Assembly: GCA_947000775.1 (NCBI GenBank)
Contig: CAMQGK010000604.1
Coordinates: 11,338,501 to 11,402,500, forward strand
DNA from: Pterois miles
Lineage: Eukaryota; Chordata; Actinopteri; Perciformes; Scorpaenidae
Direction of reading: 5' to 3'
DNA: 64,000 bases
Position 1 is the stretch's first letter. Each line of letters starts with the position of its first letter. The position numbers and the translations under genes are program-made. Positions 11,601-20,600 of the stretch are shown here, one piece after another. The notes below the pieces were generated by a model. That model worked only from the letters and a program-made list of their open reading frames with translations, did not search any database and was not told where the DNA came from.

Positions 11601-14600
11601 AGGACTGGTGGAAGGTTAGTAAGGTTAATTATTTTGACTGACACGCATGTTTGTTGTTTTCGAGATTGGCAGCCTTCTTATATTATTCTTCCTTATTATA
11701 GGAGAATTGTTTTTAAATATATCTACACCCCTTAGCTATATGGATGGAATAAAATTACAGATTTGTCAGAGATTTAAATTTTGTCATAATTATACTGAAT
11801 GTGAACCTTAATGTTAATATAGCAAACTGATTAACAAGGAAATGCAAAAGGTTGCCCCTTATATAGGGCATCTCATTCTTCACATATGATTTTACGAGAT
11901 GTTTCATGCAAACATGTTTGGAGTATTATAAACAGTGAATAGTTACCTTATTGCCACAGCTGAGAACTGGGTTGAGTGCAGGCTCCTCACAACTCTCTGT
12001 TGGCCCATTCACCTTGTAGGTCTCAGCATAGTCTGTCACGGACAGTGGAGCTCCTACATTACAGACAATCACACAACAATGCTAATTGTGATTATTCAGC
12101 CCAGTATCTTTTTGGGAATGTTCAGCTATTTCAAGTCAATGGGGAAATATATTTAAAAAACTTTTTTCAAATAGTAGGGTAGGAGTCTATCAGCATGGCA
12201 CATTTTGACTTGGCAATATTTGGCCGCTCTTCCTTGCAAAAGTTCTCCAAATCTGTCAGATTGTGAGGGCATGTCCTGTGCACAGCCCTCTTCAAGTCAC
12301 CCCACAGATTTTCAATAGCATTCAGGTCTGGGCTCTGACTGGGCCATTCCAAAACTTTAATCTTCTTCTGGTGAAACCATTCTTTTATTGATTTGGGTCA
12401 TTGAAAGGTGACATGCTTCATCTTCATCTTTCTAGCAGACACCTGAAAGTTTTGTGCCAAAACAGACTGGCATTTAGAACTGCTCATAATTCCCTCTACA
12501 TTGACTAAAGCCCCAGTTCCAGCTGAAGAAAAACAGCCTCAAAACATGATGCTGCCCCCACCATGCTTCACCGTGGGTATGCTGTTCTTTTAGTGATGAG
12601 TGGTTGTTGTTTTTGCACCAAACATACCTTTTGGAGTTATGGCCAAAAAGTTCAACCTTGGTCTCATCAGACCATAAAACATTTTCCACATGCTTTTGGG
12701 AGACTTGATGTATGTCTTTGCAAAATTTAGCCAGGCTTGGATGTGTTTCTTGGTAAGAAAAGTCTTCTGTCTTGCTACCCTAACCCATAACCCAGACATA
12801 TGAAGAATATGGGAGATTGTTGTTACATGTAGTACACAACCAGTACTTGTCACAAATTCCTGCAGCTCCTTTAATGTTGCTGCAGGCCTCTTGGCAGCCT
12901 CCCTGACCAGTTTTCTTCGCATCTTTTCATCAATTATGGAGGGACGTCCAGTTCTTGGTGATGTCACTGTTGTCCCATATTTTCTCCACTTGTTGATGAC
13001 TGTCTTCACTGTGTTTCATGGTATATCTAATGTCTTGGAAAGTCTTTTGTACCCGTCTCCTGACTGATATCTTTCAACAATGAGATCCCTTTGATGCTTT
13101 GTCTCTTTGCAGCCCATGGCTTTTACCGTAGGATGCAACTACGTAAATGACAGGAAGATCGTACTAGAACAGCTAAACTTTATTTGGGGTTAATCAGAGT
13201 CACTTTAATTGATGGCAGTTGTGTACTGACGTTTAACATGAGTTTGAATGTGAGTGAGAGTTAATTCTTAACACAACCACGTCCTCAATTATTAGAGGGT
13301 GTTCAGTTTGTTTTTCATTTGAATTGTGCAGGTTATAGGTCACATTAAAGGTGGAAAAAGTTCTGACATGATTTATTACGGTCTCATTTTTTATGTCACA
13401 AAAAACTGGCATTTTAACAGGGGGATGGAGACATTTTCTATCCACTGTATTATGCAGCAGGATAAAGAAACACATTCTGAATTTCTATAGTGGGTAAATC
13501 ATACTAGGAGATTTGGGATTTAGCCATCCTTCCCCAAGAATGTTTGAATTTGTTTCACTTAAAACTATGCAATCTTAGAACATCTTTGCTCTCAACTCCC
13601 CCTTGCCTGTTAAAAGACACACATGATATCATGGCAGCATCGGCAAACACTTCAAAAGTGAAAGAGATTAATCCACATTGACTCCAGGCTCAGCTCTAAC
13701 TGTTGCCAAAGGTGTCTCTTTGTCACCTATGCATGCGATTTTTTGTGATTCAAATCCCATTATATCAACTGTCATTCACCAACATTTGTCGGCCACTGCC
13801 ATCAGATGTTGTTGCCTAATATTAAGGAACCTATTCACACATTGAGTACTCTGAAAGGATATTACCGTCTTTCATGAAATCATTGGCTACGCCGTCCAAG
13901 TTTCCACAGAGTCCACATGTCTGGTTCTGGTATTTCTTGTCTATTTCAACCTGTGAAAATGTCCCAAACATACAGTATAGTAGTTATTGGCAAAATCAGT
14001 AATTAATCATTCATTACTCAAATAAAGCTGTTAAGATTTAAACATATAATTAATGGAAATCTGACATATGTCATAGTCTAATACATAGTCTTTCTGTGTA
14101 ATCCATTAGGGAAATTAGATCATACTTGTGCTGTGCATGAGCTCTGATATGGGTATACTCTAGCAGTGTGTTGTTTAGATAGTTATTAGTAAAGCTTTGC
14201 TTTTCCAGCTGATGCATGACCTGTAGTAAAAACTGCAAATTACACAAACTGCACGCTGCTGCTAGGCAGTCATCCTTGATCAGTACTTGAGTTGTTTTAG
14301 TGCAGTTTGTCTATCTCAACACAGAAGTCAGTGAGATTGGAAGTAAAGCTGGGATCAAGAAAGATCTCACTTTGATTCAAATATTTTATCATGATTAACT
14401 GCATGATTGCCCATAATTAATCGTAATGAATCGCAAATGAATCACATATTTTTCATCTGTTCAAAATGTACTTGAAAGGCAGATTTATTTAGTATTTAAT
14501 CCACTTATCAACATAGGAGCGGGCATATGTGATGCTTTATGCAAATCTGCAATATGCAAATTTACATATTTATTATTTATTACAATATTTATATATTATT

Positions 14601-17600
14601 ATTAAATATGCAAAACAATGTCAAATACTGTCCAGAAACCCTCACAGGTACTGCATTTTGCATAAAAAAATATGCTCAAATCAACAGGCAACAACAGCTG
14701 TCAGTGTGTCAGTGTGCTGACTTGACTATGACTTGCCCCAAACTGCATGTGATTATCATAAAGTGGGCATGTCTGTAAAGGGGAGACTGGTGGGTACCCA
14801 CAGAACCCATTTACATTCACAAATCTAGAGGTCAGAGGTCAAGGGACCCCTTTGAAAATGGCCATGCCAGTTTGGAGCATTATTTATCATCCTTTGTCAC
14901 AAGCATGTAAGGCATGGTTGATACTTGCCTCCTGACTCCTTAGTTTTTTCTAGTTTCATGTGATACCAGTATGAACTCGCTACAATCAAAAAATTGCAAG
15001 TTGAGTTAATGTGGTATTAAAGTGCTTCAGTGCTGGTAACTACAGAGGGTTCTAATTTCTTGACGGAAATCATGTGTTGATTTAACTGCTCATAGCAACT
15101 GTGGGAGTTTTGTGGAACTGATTACACCAGGCCATGAGGAGTTGATAACTCTAGTCCAAATAGATCAGCTGCAACTCCATGTATAAAGGGTGGTAGGTAT
15201 CAGTCAGTTATGTTTGCCTTCCGCCTGACTCTTTAAAATAGTGGACTGCTTCTCACTGCTAATCGTTTTACCTACCTCGATCAATTTATTCAATTGGTTT
15301 GTGAACAATTGTGATTGTTGCTAGTTTGATGAGCTGATTGGACAAAACTGCACTGGCTGTCTCCTAACTTATCAAGTATGTCACCCAAGTGCAACACCGT
15401 GGCTCTTGGTTTTAATAGCTTTTGGACAACAATGGATTTCTGTGGAAAAGAAAGATAAGCTCTATCAGACTGTGGCGACACTGACCATAGTTGTTAGAAA
15501 GATATGTTTATAGTTGGCTTTGGTATTTTTGATAAGAAAACATCAGCCTTATCATTTAAACAATTAAAACGGTATAAAATTAAGTGAGTTTTTTGTACTC
15601 ATATGCAAACATAATAAGCATGTCCAGGACTAGGTAGAGTCAGATCCTGTTGAACTGTTTACAGCAAACTAACAATGTGTCCTTTTGTCAGTGTCTGAAA
15701 CCCCATGACCATACATCTGAACACAAAACAGGACTGTGTGTATATGAGACGGTACATACATCCAGGGAGTCAGCCAGGTTCCAGATAAGTGTAACTCCCA
15801 GTTTAGCTTCGACAGTGATACTAGAGGTTGTCCCCTTGAGAGTCACCCCAAATATGACATACGGCAGAGACACCCTACAGCAAACACAGAGTTAGTGTGA
15901 ACATGAGACAGAAAGCAACAGCTGACACAGGAAGTCATATTCTAATAAGAAACAAACTAATAACTGTGAAATGAAAGTCACAGGAAGTCATAAGGCTCAT
16001 TTGTAAAGTGTTAAGGTAGTCAGGGGCTAAATGCTGCAGTCTCCAGACTTTCCACAGTGTTACAGGTCAGACAAAAATGTTTACAATCTGGATAACTTTG
16101 TCTTATTGCTGTTTTTGCTGTTGCAGATTTATCCTACACTTGATAAAGATGAGCAAGATGAGTTATACATCGAAATGTAACACTGACAGCTTGGACACTC
16201 AAAGAGTTGGGTCTCTTTAAAAGAGATAAGCCTTTAAAAATGTCACAGTTCCACTAAGTCATCTCTAACTGACACACAGATCATCTCTTGTTCTGATCAG
16301 CATGAGCAAATGCTTTCAGTGGTCCCAAATATTGATTCTTGATGTAGCCTACCTTCAGAGCCCCATTAGCCGTCATCAACACCAACCTGTTATGTTCCAG
16401 CATTTTCCTCATACACTGACACACTGATTATTGATGCTTAGTATTAGTGTTCATTACTATTAGTATTATATTTAGCCCTGCTCACTTAGTTTCCAGTATG
16501 TTTTCACTTTGTGTGTTTTAACTGACTTAGGTTGGTGGGAGACTGAGGTGTGTCCTGTGCAACAGCCTATTGTAACTTGTAATTTATTAGTTATTGTGAC
16601 AATTAATAATTAAATACCAGCATCACACCCATTTGATTTCCTCTTAAACACTAATATGTGGGTATCTTTTTTGTTTGAAATATTTTTGCTCATACTAGTG
16701 GGGCTATTCTACAATCTGTTTCACAAATATTCATACTGTAGAATTCTCCCTTTCAGGTAAAAAGGCAACTGATGAAGAGCCAACCTGGGCTTGGGACGGT
16801 ATACTCTTTCTAAATGAAAGAAAGAAACACTGTTATTGACAGGGAGTATTCTACAGTGTTGCAAATCCATGTGAAGCAGATGACATCTGACATTACTACT
16901 GTTATTATTATTATTGTTGTTGTTATTATTACTAACTTACTTACTGACAAGACAGATAAGATGTGCCTGTGTTTTACACACTGATTGCTATTCCACAAGT
17001 TTTCACTGATGTATCCCCCTGGAGTACTAGTACACACAGCTGGAAATCACTGATCTAATTATTATAACTTCTATGTAAAAAACTTAAGTTGTAAACTTCA
17101 ATAAACAGAATATATCAATAACACAAGATTGACAAACAACTGAACATCAGAATGGATAACAATTATTAAAACCAGGCATGTGTGAGACTAAAAAGGTAAC
17201 TGATGCTTTTCAATTGGGATTTCTGAATCTACAAGTTGTTCATATTGTAGCCAAAATAACAACAATAACACTTTGGTTGTTGTCTGCTTGGGATTCAATA
17301 ATTTAAAATACTGTGGAAAGCCTTTAAAAAGAGTTGATAGTAATGAAGAGATAATTGGTTGTAAATAGGCAAAAGAATCATAACTGGTAAGTCCAATTAT
17401 TAACTTTTCTCATTTTTTTCTATTGAATGTCACTCTCAGTGATTGGAGTTTGCAGATAAAGGTAGGAGATAGAGGTAACTATCTCCATGACTACTTACTA
17501 ACCATCCATTGATGGATGTCAAACAGTTTTCAATATAGAAGAATCTAACTTTCAACTCATCACTTCTGAATGTAAATATCTGATTAGAGCAAAAATTCCC

Positions 17601-18549
17601 AACATCTAGAACAGAGTCTCAGCCTGTAATATGGAACATAGGATGTAGAGTGCCACTGGGATACAAGTACAGTAGTTGACAGGTCTGGACTGAACTTACG
17701 TCTTGCCATCGACAATCACTGAGCTGTTGGACAGTTCCACCACAGAGCCATCAAGCTTCATGATGATGTTGCTAATAGTGGGGATGTCGTTGATTGTCTC
17801 ACGCCTCATCTGGATGTTGAAATTTTCGTAGCTCTCCTTACACTGAGAGGCCACGACGTGGTTACAGGTGGAGGCCAACTGGAAGAAATTTCCATCAAAG
17901 GTCTTCCAGTGGTAGTGTCCCCAAGTTGTGCACACTTGGCCGATGTGATTTGTACTGGCTACAACAACATTAACATGTAAAACATCTTTTTAACTGACAT
18001 GAAGAGTTGAGCAAAATCAGTTTTGGGCATTTGCACAGTTACCTGAACTCAGGCTCAGTGTCTGTAGAGGAGGAATGATGGTTACTGTAGAAAAGAGAAC
18101 ATATAATAATTAAAAATACATAATTTGTATGTAGCCAATTTATGGAGGTACAATTTATTTTTGGGAATGTAAGTATGGAAGCTTTATATTGCATTTGTAT
18201 GGTGCTACCAAGTTCTGTTGTGATTGAATAATTATGATTATTATTATTATTGGCAGTAGAAGTAGTAATTATAATAAACAACATCATTTTCTAATGATAT
18301 TTTACAGACAAATACAAATACATGTGGAAATTATCAAAACAAGATAGAATATATCTCAATTCAAATGAATTAAGCATATTTTCTTTCCTTCTCCATACAC
18401 CAGAATGAACTTCACAGAGTCCAGTCATCTTATGCTGTATCCAACAAGTGTCAAACTGTAAGCCATCACTCACCAGTCTGTGTGAGTGAGCCGACCAGCA
18501 GCATCACGTAGATGAGCCATAAAGTGGATTGGAGTCCTATGGTCCCCAT
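652..18549 (-). CDS. Gene A: secreted gel-forming mucin, N-terminal half (signal peptide, D1, D2); 3' end outside window
   Basis: Seventeen exons join in phase: 18474-18549, 18043-18084, 17700-17958, 15760-15874, 13866-13950, 11947-12053, 8456-8666, 8184-8309, 7786-7903, 4733-4871, 4092-4202, 3757-3826, 3369-3506, 3043-3207, 2784-2878, 2567-2693, 652-907 (2240 nt, 746 codons plus 2 nt). Order: signal peptide, VWD1, C8-1, TIL1/E1, VWD2, C8-2, TIL2. D1-D2 act in Golgi multimer assembly of mucins and VWF (family knowledge). All introns have GT-AG ends. It lies about 10 kb downstream of gene B, head to tail, as in vertebrate 11p15-type mucin clusters. D3, PTS and C-terminus would lie below coordinate 1. 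Orthology (muc2-, muc5- or muc6-like) is undecided. Confidence 0.92.
1281..1322 (+). repeat. 42-bp perfect duplicate, copy 1
   Basis: Identical to 1990-2031 (starts ATTGCCTGAACCTAAGC). Degenerate relatives are near 7331-7390 and, inverted, near 30150. It appears to be part of a dispersed fish repeat characterised by GTTGCCTAAACCTAA. Confidence 0.7.
1990..2031 (+). repeat. 42-bp perfect duplicate, copy 2
   Basis: Exact match of 1281-1322 in the same orientation, 709 bp away in the same intron of gene A. The intervening sequence is not duplicated, so these are two insertions or a segmental copy. Confidence 0.7.
2567..2693 (-). CDS. Gene A exon 16: C8 of D2, second part
   Basis: 127 nt, phase 0 to 1. 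It encodes NCMYDSCNCEKSEDCMC, AAVSAYVYACSAAG and GWRATICG, the C8 second half, with donor GTGAGT. Confidence 0.91.
2784..2878 (-). CDS. Gene A exon 15: C8 of D2, first part
   Basis: 95 nt, phase 1 to 0, donor GTAAGT. It encodes ESYAQYWCSKI, GVFSPCHSVISP and TYKD, the C8 start after the VWD2 tail. Confidence 0.9.
3043..3207 (-). CDS. Gene A exon 14: VWD2 end
   Basis: 165 nt, phase 1 to 1, donor GTACAG. It encodes LCGNFNDIMSDDF, GLVEGTAVAFANTWK and VTCPD, very like the corresponding part of MUC2 and MUC5AC D2. Confidence 0.92.
3369..3506 (-). CDS. Gene A exon 13: VWD2
   Basis: 138 nt, phase 1 to 1, acceptor GCTACAG, donor GTATGA. It encodes FRPSSFYITINIKLGIQVMV, the LSPMMQVFIS strand, and ends KGTTSG. 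The join to exon 14 gives SGLCGN: the first Cys of CGLCG is absent, which I recall is normal for mucin D2. Confidence 0.88.
3757..3826 (-). CDS. Gene A exon 12: VWD2
   Basis: 70 nt, phase 0 to 1, donor GTGAGT. It encodes VIKIQASGQVYVNHILSQL, typical of the strand after the first VWD half. Confidence 0.87.
4051..4083 (+). repeat. GT microsatellite next to gene A exon 11 donor
   Basis: An uninterrupted (GT) run of about 16 repeats ending 9 bp from the exon edge at 4092. On the transcript it is CA just after donor GTAAGC. Confidence 0.85.
4092..4202 (-). CDS. Gene A exon 11: VWD2
   Basis: 111 nt, phase 0 to 0. It encodes QSNGFLYTVLVDLVKCGLAD and TCLRAVTLSL. The gene B exon 59991-60101 is also 111 nt and phase 0-0. 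The donor is GTAAGC, and an intronic CA tract begins a few bases into the intron. Confidence 0.9.
4405..4571 (+). mobile_element. Short retroposon-like repeat, copy 2 (best preserved)
   Basis: It runs from the ACTAGTGGGGACTAGTC palindrome to AATGAGAACCGCC. A perfect 13-bp target-site duplication ATTACATCCTATT flanks it (4392-4404 and 4572-4584). The core CTGATGA...GAAAC (4450-4480) brackets a GCC.CTT/AAG.GGC stem. Possibly the terminal part of a Penelope-like element (inference). It sits in the intron between exons 10 and 11 of gene A. Confidence 0.78.
4733..4871 (-). CDS. Gene A exon 10: start of VWD2
   Basis: 139 nt, phase 2 to 0. It encodes VCDSGQWNCTEKNC, then CSVEGGAHINTFDG and KVFTFHGDCSYVLAK, the canonical VWD start. 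The gene B exon at 63670-63808, at the start of D3, has exactly the same length and phases, showing shared ancestry of the D modules. Confidence 0.93.
4910..5975 (+). mobile_element. Broken Tc1-like DNA transposon
   Basis: It begins with the terminal-type sequence GCAGTTGCAAGAAAAAGTA, with an internal echo near 5103 (GGAAAAAGTATGTGAAC). Transposase remnants follow from about 5284 (start ATGCCTCGCAC, helix-turn-helix region) to a C-terminal catalytic-domain part near 5700-5960 (equivalents of LWTDKTKTELFG and the GGGIMV region). Frames are interrupted and the middle is shortened. A run of about 30 A (5650-5681) interrupts it. It is dead, in the gene A intron between exons 9 and 10, opposite to gene transcription. 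Confidence 0.7.
6095..6600 (+). pseudogene. ZBED/hAT-type transposase relic
   Basis: Conceptual reading in one frame with breaks shows a BED-like zinc finger (CLIC...KRHYETKH, 6127-6200), then LRAQYDQSTRVLSHML, and near 6380-6590 VKECMSAVAETLL, IKQIPMSASSATKKSEILTQ and CVGLAMDESTDV. This last motif is typical of the catalytic region of ZBED5/FAM200-like hAT transposases. In-frame stops (near 6239, 6415 and 6587) show it is dead. It directly abuts the Tc1 relic. Confidence 0.65.
7786..7903 (-). CDS. Gene A exon 9: TIL1/E1 end
   Basis: 118 nt, phase 1 to 2, acceptor CCTCAG, donor GTAAGA. It encodes GTVFDDISNTGCV, DQCPC and LHNNTVYKSGQSYSYSC, closing the D1 assembly. Confidence 0.89.
7990..8148. 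mobile_element. Short retroposon-like repeat, copy 3, palindromic
   Basis: Two partial copies in inverted orientation meet around 8058: the arm TCCACTTGGATAAGGGGCG and its complement face each other across a 3-nt spacer. The whole insert is flanked by a perfect 15-bp target-site duplication TATGCTTGCATGTAG (7975-7989 and 8149-8163). It therefore inserted as one inverted unit, 20 bp from the exon 8 donor of gene A. Confidence 0.8.
8184..8309 (-). CDS. Gene A exon 8: TIL1
   Basis: 126 nt, phase 1 to 1. It encodes ECPYNMEFLEYSSAC, VDSCSTP and DGCSCPAG, the trypsin-inhibitor-like cysteine pattern that follows C8 in every D assembly. A 15-bp-TSD retroposon lies only 20 bp beyond its donor. Confidence 0.9.
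8456..8666 (-). CDS. Gene A exon 7: C8 domain of D1
   Basis: 211 nt, phase 0 to 1, acceptor TTTGCAG, donor GTAAGG. It encodes CDQIFSSAAFSSC, NLLDVESFGKAC, MADMC and CKTISEYSRQC, the cysteine framework of a C8 domain. Confidence 0.9.
8667..11946. other. Gene A intron 6
   Basis: 3.3 kb. A possible MITE fragment lies at 9570. Poly-A runs lie at 10364-10381 and 11197-11213. A short exon-like stretch at 8961-8994 is rejected on phase. Otherwise nothing recognised. Confidence 0.6.
9570..9780. repeat. Possible PIF/Harbinger-like MITE fragment
   Basis: The sequence repeats the word ACTCAGAGTT twice (9625 and 9691) and includes GATCAGCTGATCTGGAACCG, which I recall from short fish DNA-transposon derivatives. 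No transposase or clear terminal repeats are seen, so the family is tentative. It is in the gene A intron between exons 6 and 7. Confidence 0.3.
11947..12053 (-). CDS. Gene A exon 6: VWD1 to C8 linker
   Basis: 107 nt, phase 1 to 0, acceptor AATGTAG, donor GTAACT. It encodes the region after CGLCGN, including YKVNGPTESCEEP and ending PVLSCGNK. This matches the segment between VWD1 and C8 in mucins and joins in frame to exon 7. Confidence 0.87.
12175..13117 (-). pseudogene. Tc1-like transposase, frameshifted
   Basis: The start codon lies at 13117 (MGCKETKHQRD). A helix-turn-helix part reads INKWRKYGTTVTSPRTGRP and an RKLVREAAKRPAAT linker. A catalytic part follows (MENVLWSDETKVELFGHN), and the C-terminus has SPDLNAIENLW with the final acidic residue. 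At least two frameshifts (near 12600 and 12480) and an early stop break it. It is in the gene A intron between exons 5 and 6, in the same orientation as the gene. Confidence 0.85.
13866..13950 (-). CDS. Gene A exon 5: VWD1 end with CGLCGN motif
   Basis: 85 nt, phase 0 to 1. It encodes VEIDKKYQNQ followed by TCGLCGNLDG and VANDFMKDG. The CGLCG motif is the vicinal-cysteine motif of VWF and mucin D domains, implicated in disulphide exchange during multimerisation (family knowledge). Confidence 0.9.
13951..15759. other. Gene A intron 4
   Basis: 1.8 kb, dominated by the dispersed repeat at 14380-15030. No other feature seen. Confidence 0.6.
14380..15030 (+). repeat. Dispersed fish repeat (ATTAACTG...GGGACCCCTTTGAAAATGGCC)
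   Basis: It contains GAGGTCAGAGGTCAAGGGAC followed by CCCTTTGAAAATGGCCATGC and, later, AAAAAATTGCAAGTTGAGTTAATG. I recognise these as parts of a very abundant, noncoding fish interspersed repeat. Its boundaries are approximate and the copy is degenerate. It is in the gene A intron between exons 4 and 5. Confidence 0.5.
15760..15874 (-). CDS. Gene A exon 4: VWD1 middle
   Basis: 115 nt, phase 2 to 0, acceptor TGCTGTAG, donor GTATGT. It encodes beta-strand-like sequence (SLPYVIFGVTL ... KLGVTLIWNLADSLD). The GV-L-WN-D pattern is the usual central VWD segment. Confidence 0.88.
15875..17699. other. Gene A intron 3
   Basis: 1.8 kb of AT-rich sequence. A CTGATGAAG-like word near 16770 and a TTATTATTATTATTG tract near 16900 are the only notable points. 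Confidence 0.6.
17700..17958 (-). CDS. Gene A exon 3: VWD1 start
   Basis: 259 nt, phase 1 to 2, donor GTAAGT. Residues about 40-125 carry the VWD opening pattern (CTTWGHYHWKTFDG, then STCNHVVASQC and the QMRRE strand). This is the first half of the D1 VWD domain. Confidence 0.9.
18043..18084 (-). CDS. Gene A exon 2: short N-terminal linker
   Basis: 42 nt, phase 1 to 1, acceptor TCTACAG, donor GTAACT. It encodes about 14 residues (VTIIPPLQTLSLSS) between the signal peptide and the first VWD domain. The join keeps the frame, but there is no domain match, so this is the least supported exon of gene A. Confidence 0.7.
18474..18549 (-). CDS. Gene A exon 1: signal peptide
   Basis: 76 nt. The ATG has A at -3 and G at +4. 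Residues 1-25 begin MGTIGLQ, then a hydrophobic core LWLIYVMLLVG and a polar end SLTQT, a classical signal peptide. The donor is GTGAGT and the intron phase is 1. This start is chosen because the TATA box lies just upstream and the frame joins exon 2 exactly. Confidence 0.88.
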
Positions 18550-18604
18550 GTTTGGTGCTGAGGACTGACCCACTATGAGAAAACTCACCTGGAGAACAAA
18601 TCCC

Positions 18605-18610
18605 TTTATA
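18605..18610 (-). promoter_or_regulatory. TATA box of gene A
   Basis: On the minus strand TATAAA sits in the context GGTTATAAAGGG, 55 nt upstream of the ATG at 18549. Transcription starting about 30 nt downstream (near 18570-18580, inferred) would give a short 5'UTR of about 20-30 nt. A core TATA promoter suits a strongly expressed, cell-type-restricted secretory gene. No enhancer motif was assigned. Confidence 0.6.
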
Positions 18611-20327
18611 ACCAGGGAAGGTGGAGCTACAAGAGAGAGAGACAGAGAGACAGACAGAGAGAGTGTAAGACAGCTCCAGATCTAAATATCTTCAGTGTGC
18701 TTGTCATTTACATTTAAAATAATTACCCGAGAATACACACACAATGTTACCACATTTTACTAGTGTTTTTGTTTGCTCAGAAAACCTCGACGAAGTAAGT
18801 TTTATTTCAACATTGGTGGGGACACATTTTAAGTGGGGAGTCTGGGGTTCCTCCGCCAGGAAATTTTGAGCAGAACCTGAGCATTTCCTGCATTCTGATG
18901 ACTTTTTCTGCACCAGTGTGTGCCTTTTCTGCATCAATTTACTGTGGGAATATCTTTATTTATATAAAGGAAAACATAAAATTCAAGCTTCATGATATAA
19001 TGGAATATAAAGCAGTCAGGCTCTCAGGCATTCGGTATTAGATCAGCTGCTCTCATTTAATGTCATCTCTGCTGATACATGATTTAGTCTTCCTTCCTCT
19101 TTTTGTCTTTTGTCTTCAAATGTGCATGTGGCACCTATTCATGTCCATGATAAATGCATGCATTTTAATTAATGTACAAACCTATGGACTTTAATAGCTG
19201 ACATGTTTCAGATTTCAGCTCATGTTCAAAACTTTCTACGCATTCAAAATATTTCCCACATATGTTCTCTGAGTCATACTCTAACTCTAAATAGACTCTA
19301 AATAGTCATAATAATATTTTTGAGAAAATAAAGTCATAATAATAATGTCACAATGCCACCTATCCCATCGTCTGCTGTGTATTGCTCTGTGGAGCCACTC
19401 TGCTGATATGGTAGTATCCCATTCAGACTGTCTGACAGTCACAGAACCCCATCTGGGACTCTGGTTTCTGGATGAGACAACATTTAGAGCAGCGGGCGTG
19501 TGCTGCTCTTCATCGGAAGTGAAAAAATGAAACTGAAAACACTTCTGATTAGCCATAAATCTCACCACTGTGCGGCTTATCGTCTACACAGATGTAATAA
19601 TATCGTAATAGACAATGTTGACAGCATTGTTGAAACATGACTCAAAATTTAACCAAAACCAGCATCCTTCCCTAACCTTATCCAAATGTTTCAGTATCTT
19701 AAACTGAATAGCGCTTGGGATGCAGGATTAGCTTGGTCCCTGACTATAACTATACTCAATTTGCCATGCAGACATTGCACATAACTCTGAGTTTTGCAGA
19801 TCCGTCCAAAAAGATGTTTTGTTAGAATATCTTTATATTTAGATATATTTGTTTAAAACAGTAAAATGTAAAACCTAAATATATTAGTAGAACATAAACA
19901 CTGTGACGGTCTCCCACTTTTTGGGAGATAAGATTATTTGCTTTCTTGCCGAGAGTTAGATGAAAAGATTGATACTACTCTTATGTCTATATAACTGGAG
20001 TCAGGAGCCAGTTAGCTTTGCTTAGCGCAAACACTGGAGACAGGGTGAAGGAGGGGCTTTCCTGGACCTATCCAAAGATAACAAAAACTACTTGGTTAAT
20101 GTGAAGGAAAGATCATGGGCAGTCTCCTGTGCCAGCCTACATCACTCTACTTCCTCATTTGCTTCTGTCAGAGGAAAGTCATTATGTGCATGACAACAAG
20201 AGCTTTGTTTTTCTGTCAGTAAAACATACTGTTCACAAATTAAAACCTGAAAAAGGAATGCATAATTTCAGATGATCCCATACAGGTCACAAGGGCTCAT
20301 TACCAAGTTTGATTCCTTGTTCATGTA

Positions 20328-20600
20328 GTTGAGGTTGTGGCGCAGATGTAGAGAGGGTTGTCCACTAATTGGACATTTGGCAGTTTGATTCCTTGGCTCT
20401 TCCAGCCTACGTGTCCTTGGGCAAGATACTGAACCTCAAATTGCTCCCGAAGTCTGTGCCATTGGTGTGTGAATGTTCCTGATGATACTTTGTCATTTAG
20501 GAAAAATCCTGATGAGCAGGTGTATGAAAGTGCGAAAAGAGTGAATGTTGACATATAGTGTGAAGCGGTAGTCAGACGTTGAGTAAAGTCCATTACCAGT
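20328..20600 (+). mobile_element. tRNA-derived SINE-like repeat, degenerate
   Basis: The head GTTGTGGCGCAGATGTAGAG with a B-box-like GTTTGATTCC is followed by CCTTGGGCAAGATACTGAAC and GTGCCATTGGTGTGTGAATG, features of a common percomorph tRNA-related repeat. It is in the intergenic spacer, plus strand, diverged. Confidence 0.55.

Noticed and set aside
19287..19568. 93-codon minus-strand open frame in the intergenic spacer
   Set aside because: No family resemblance, splice context or bias that I can support; it may be repeat-derived.
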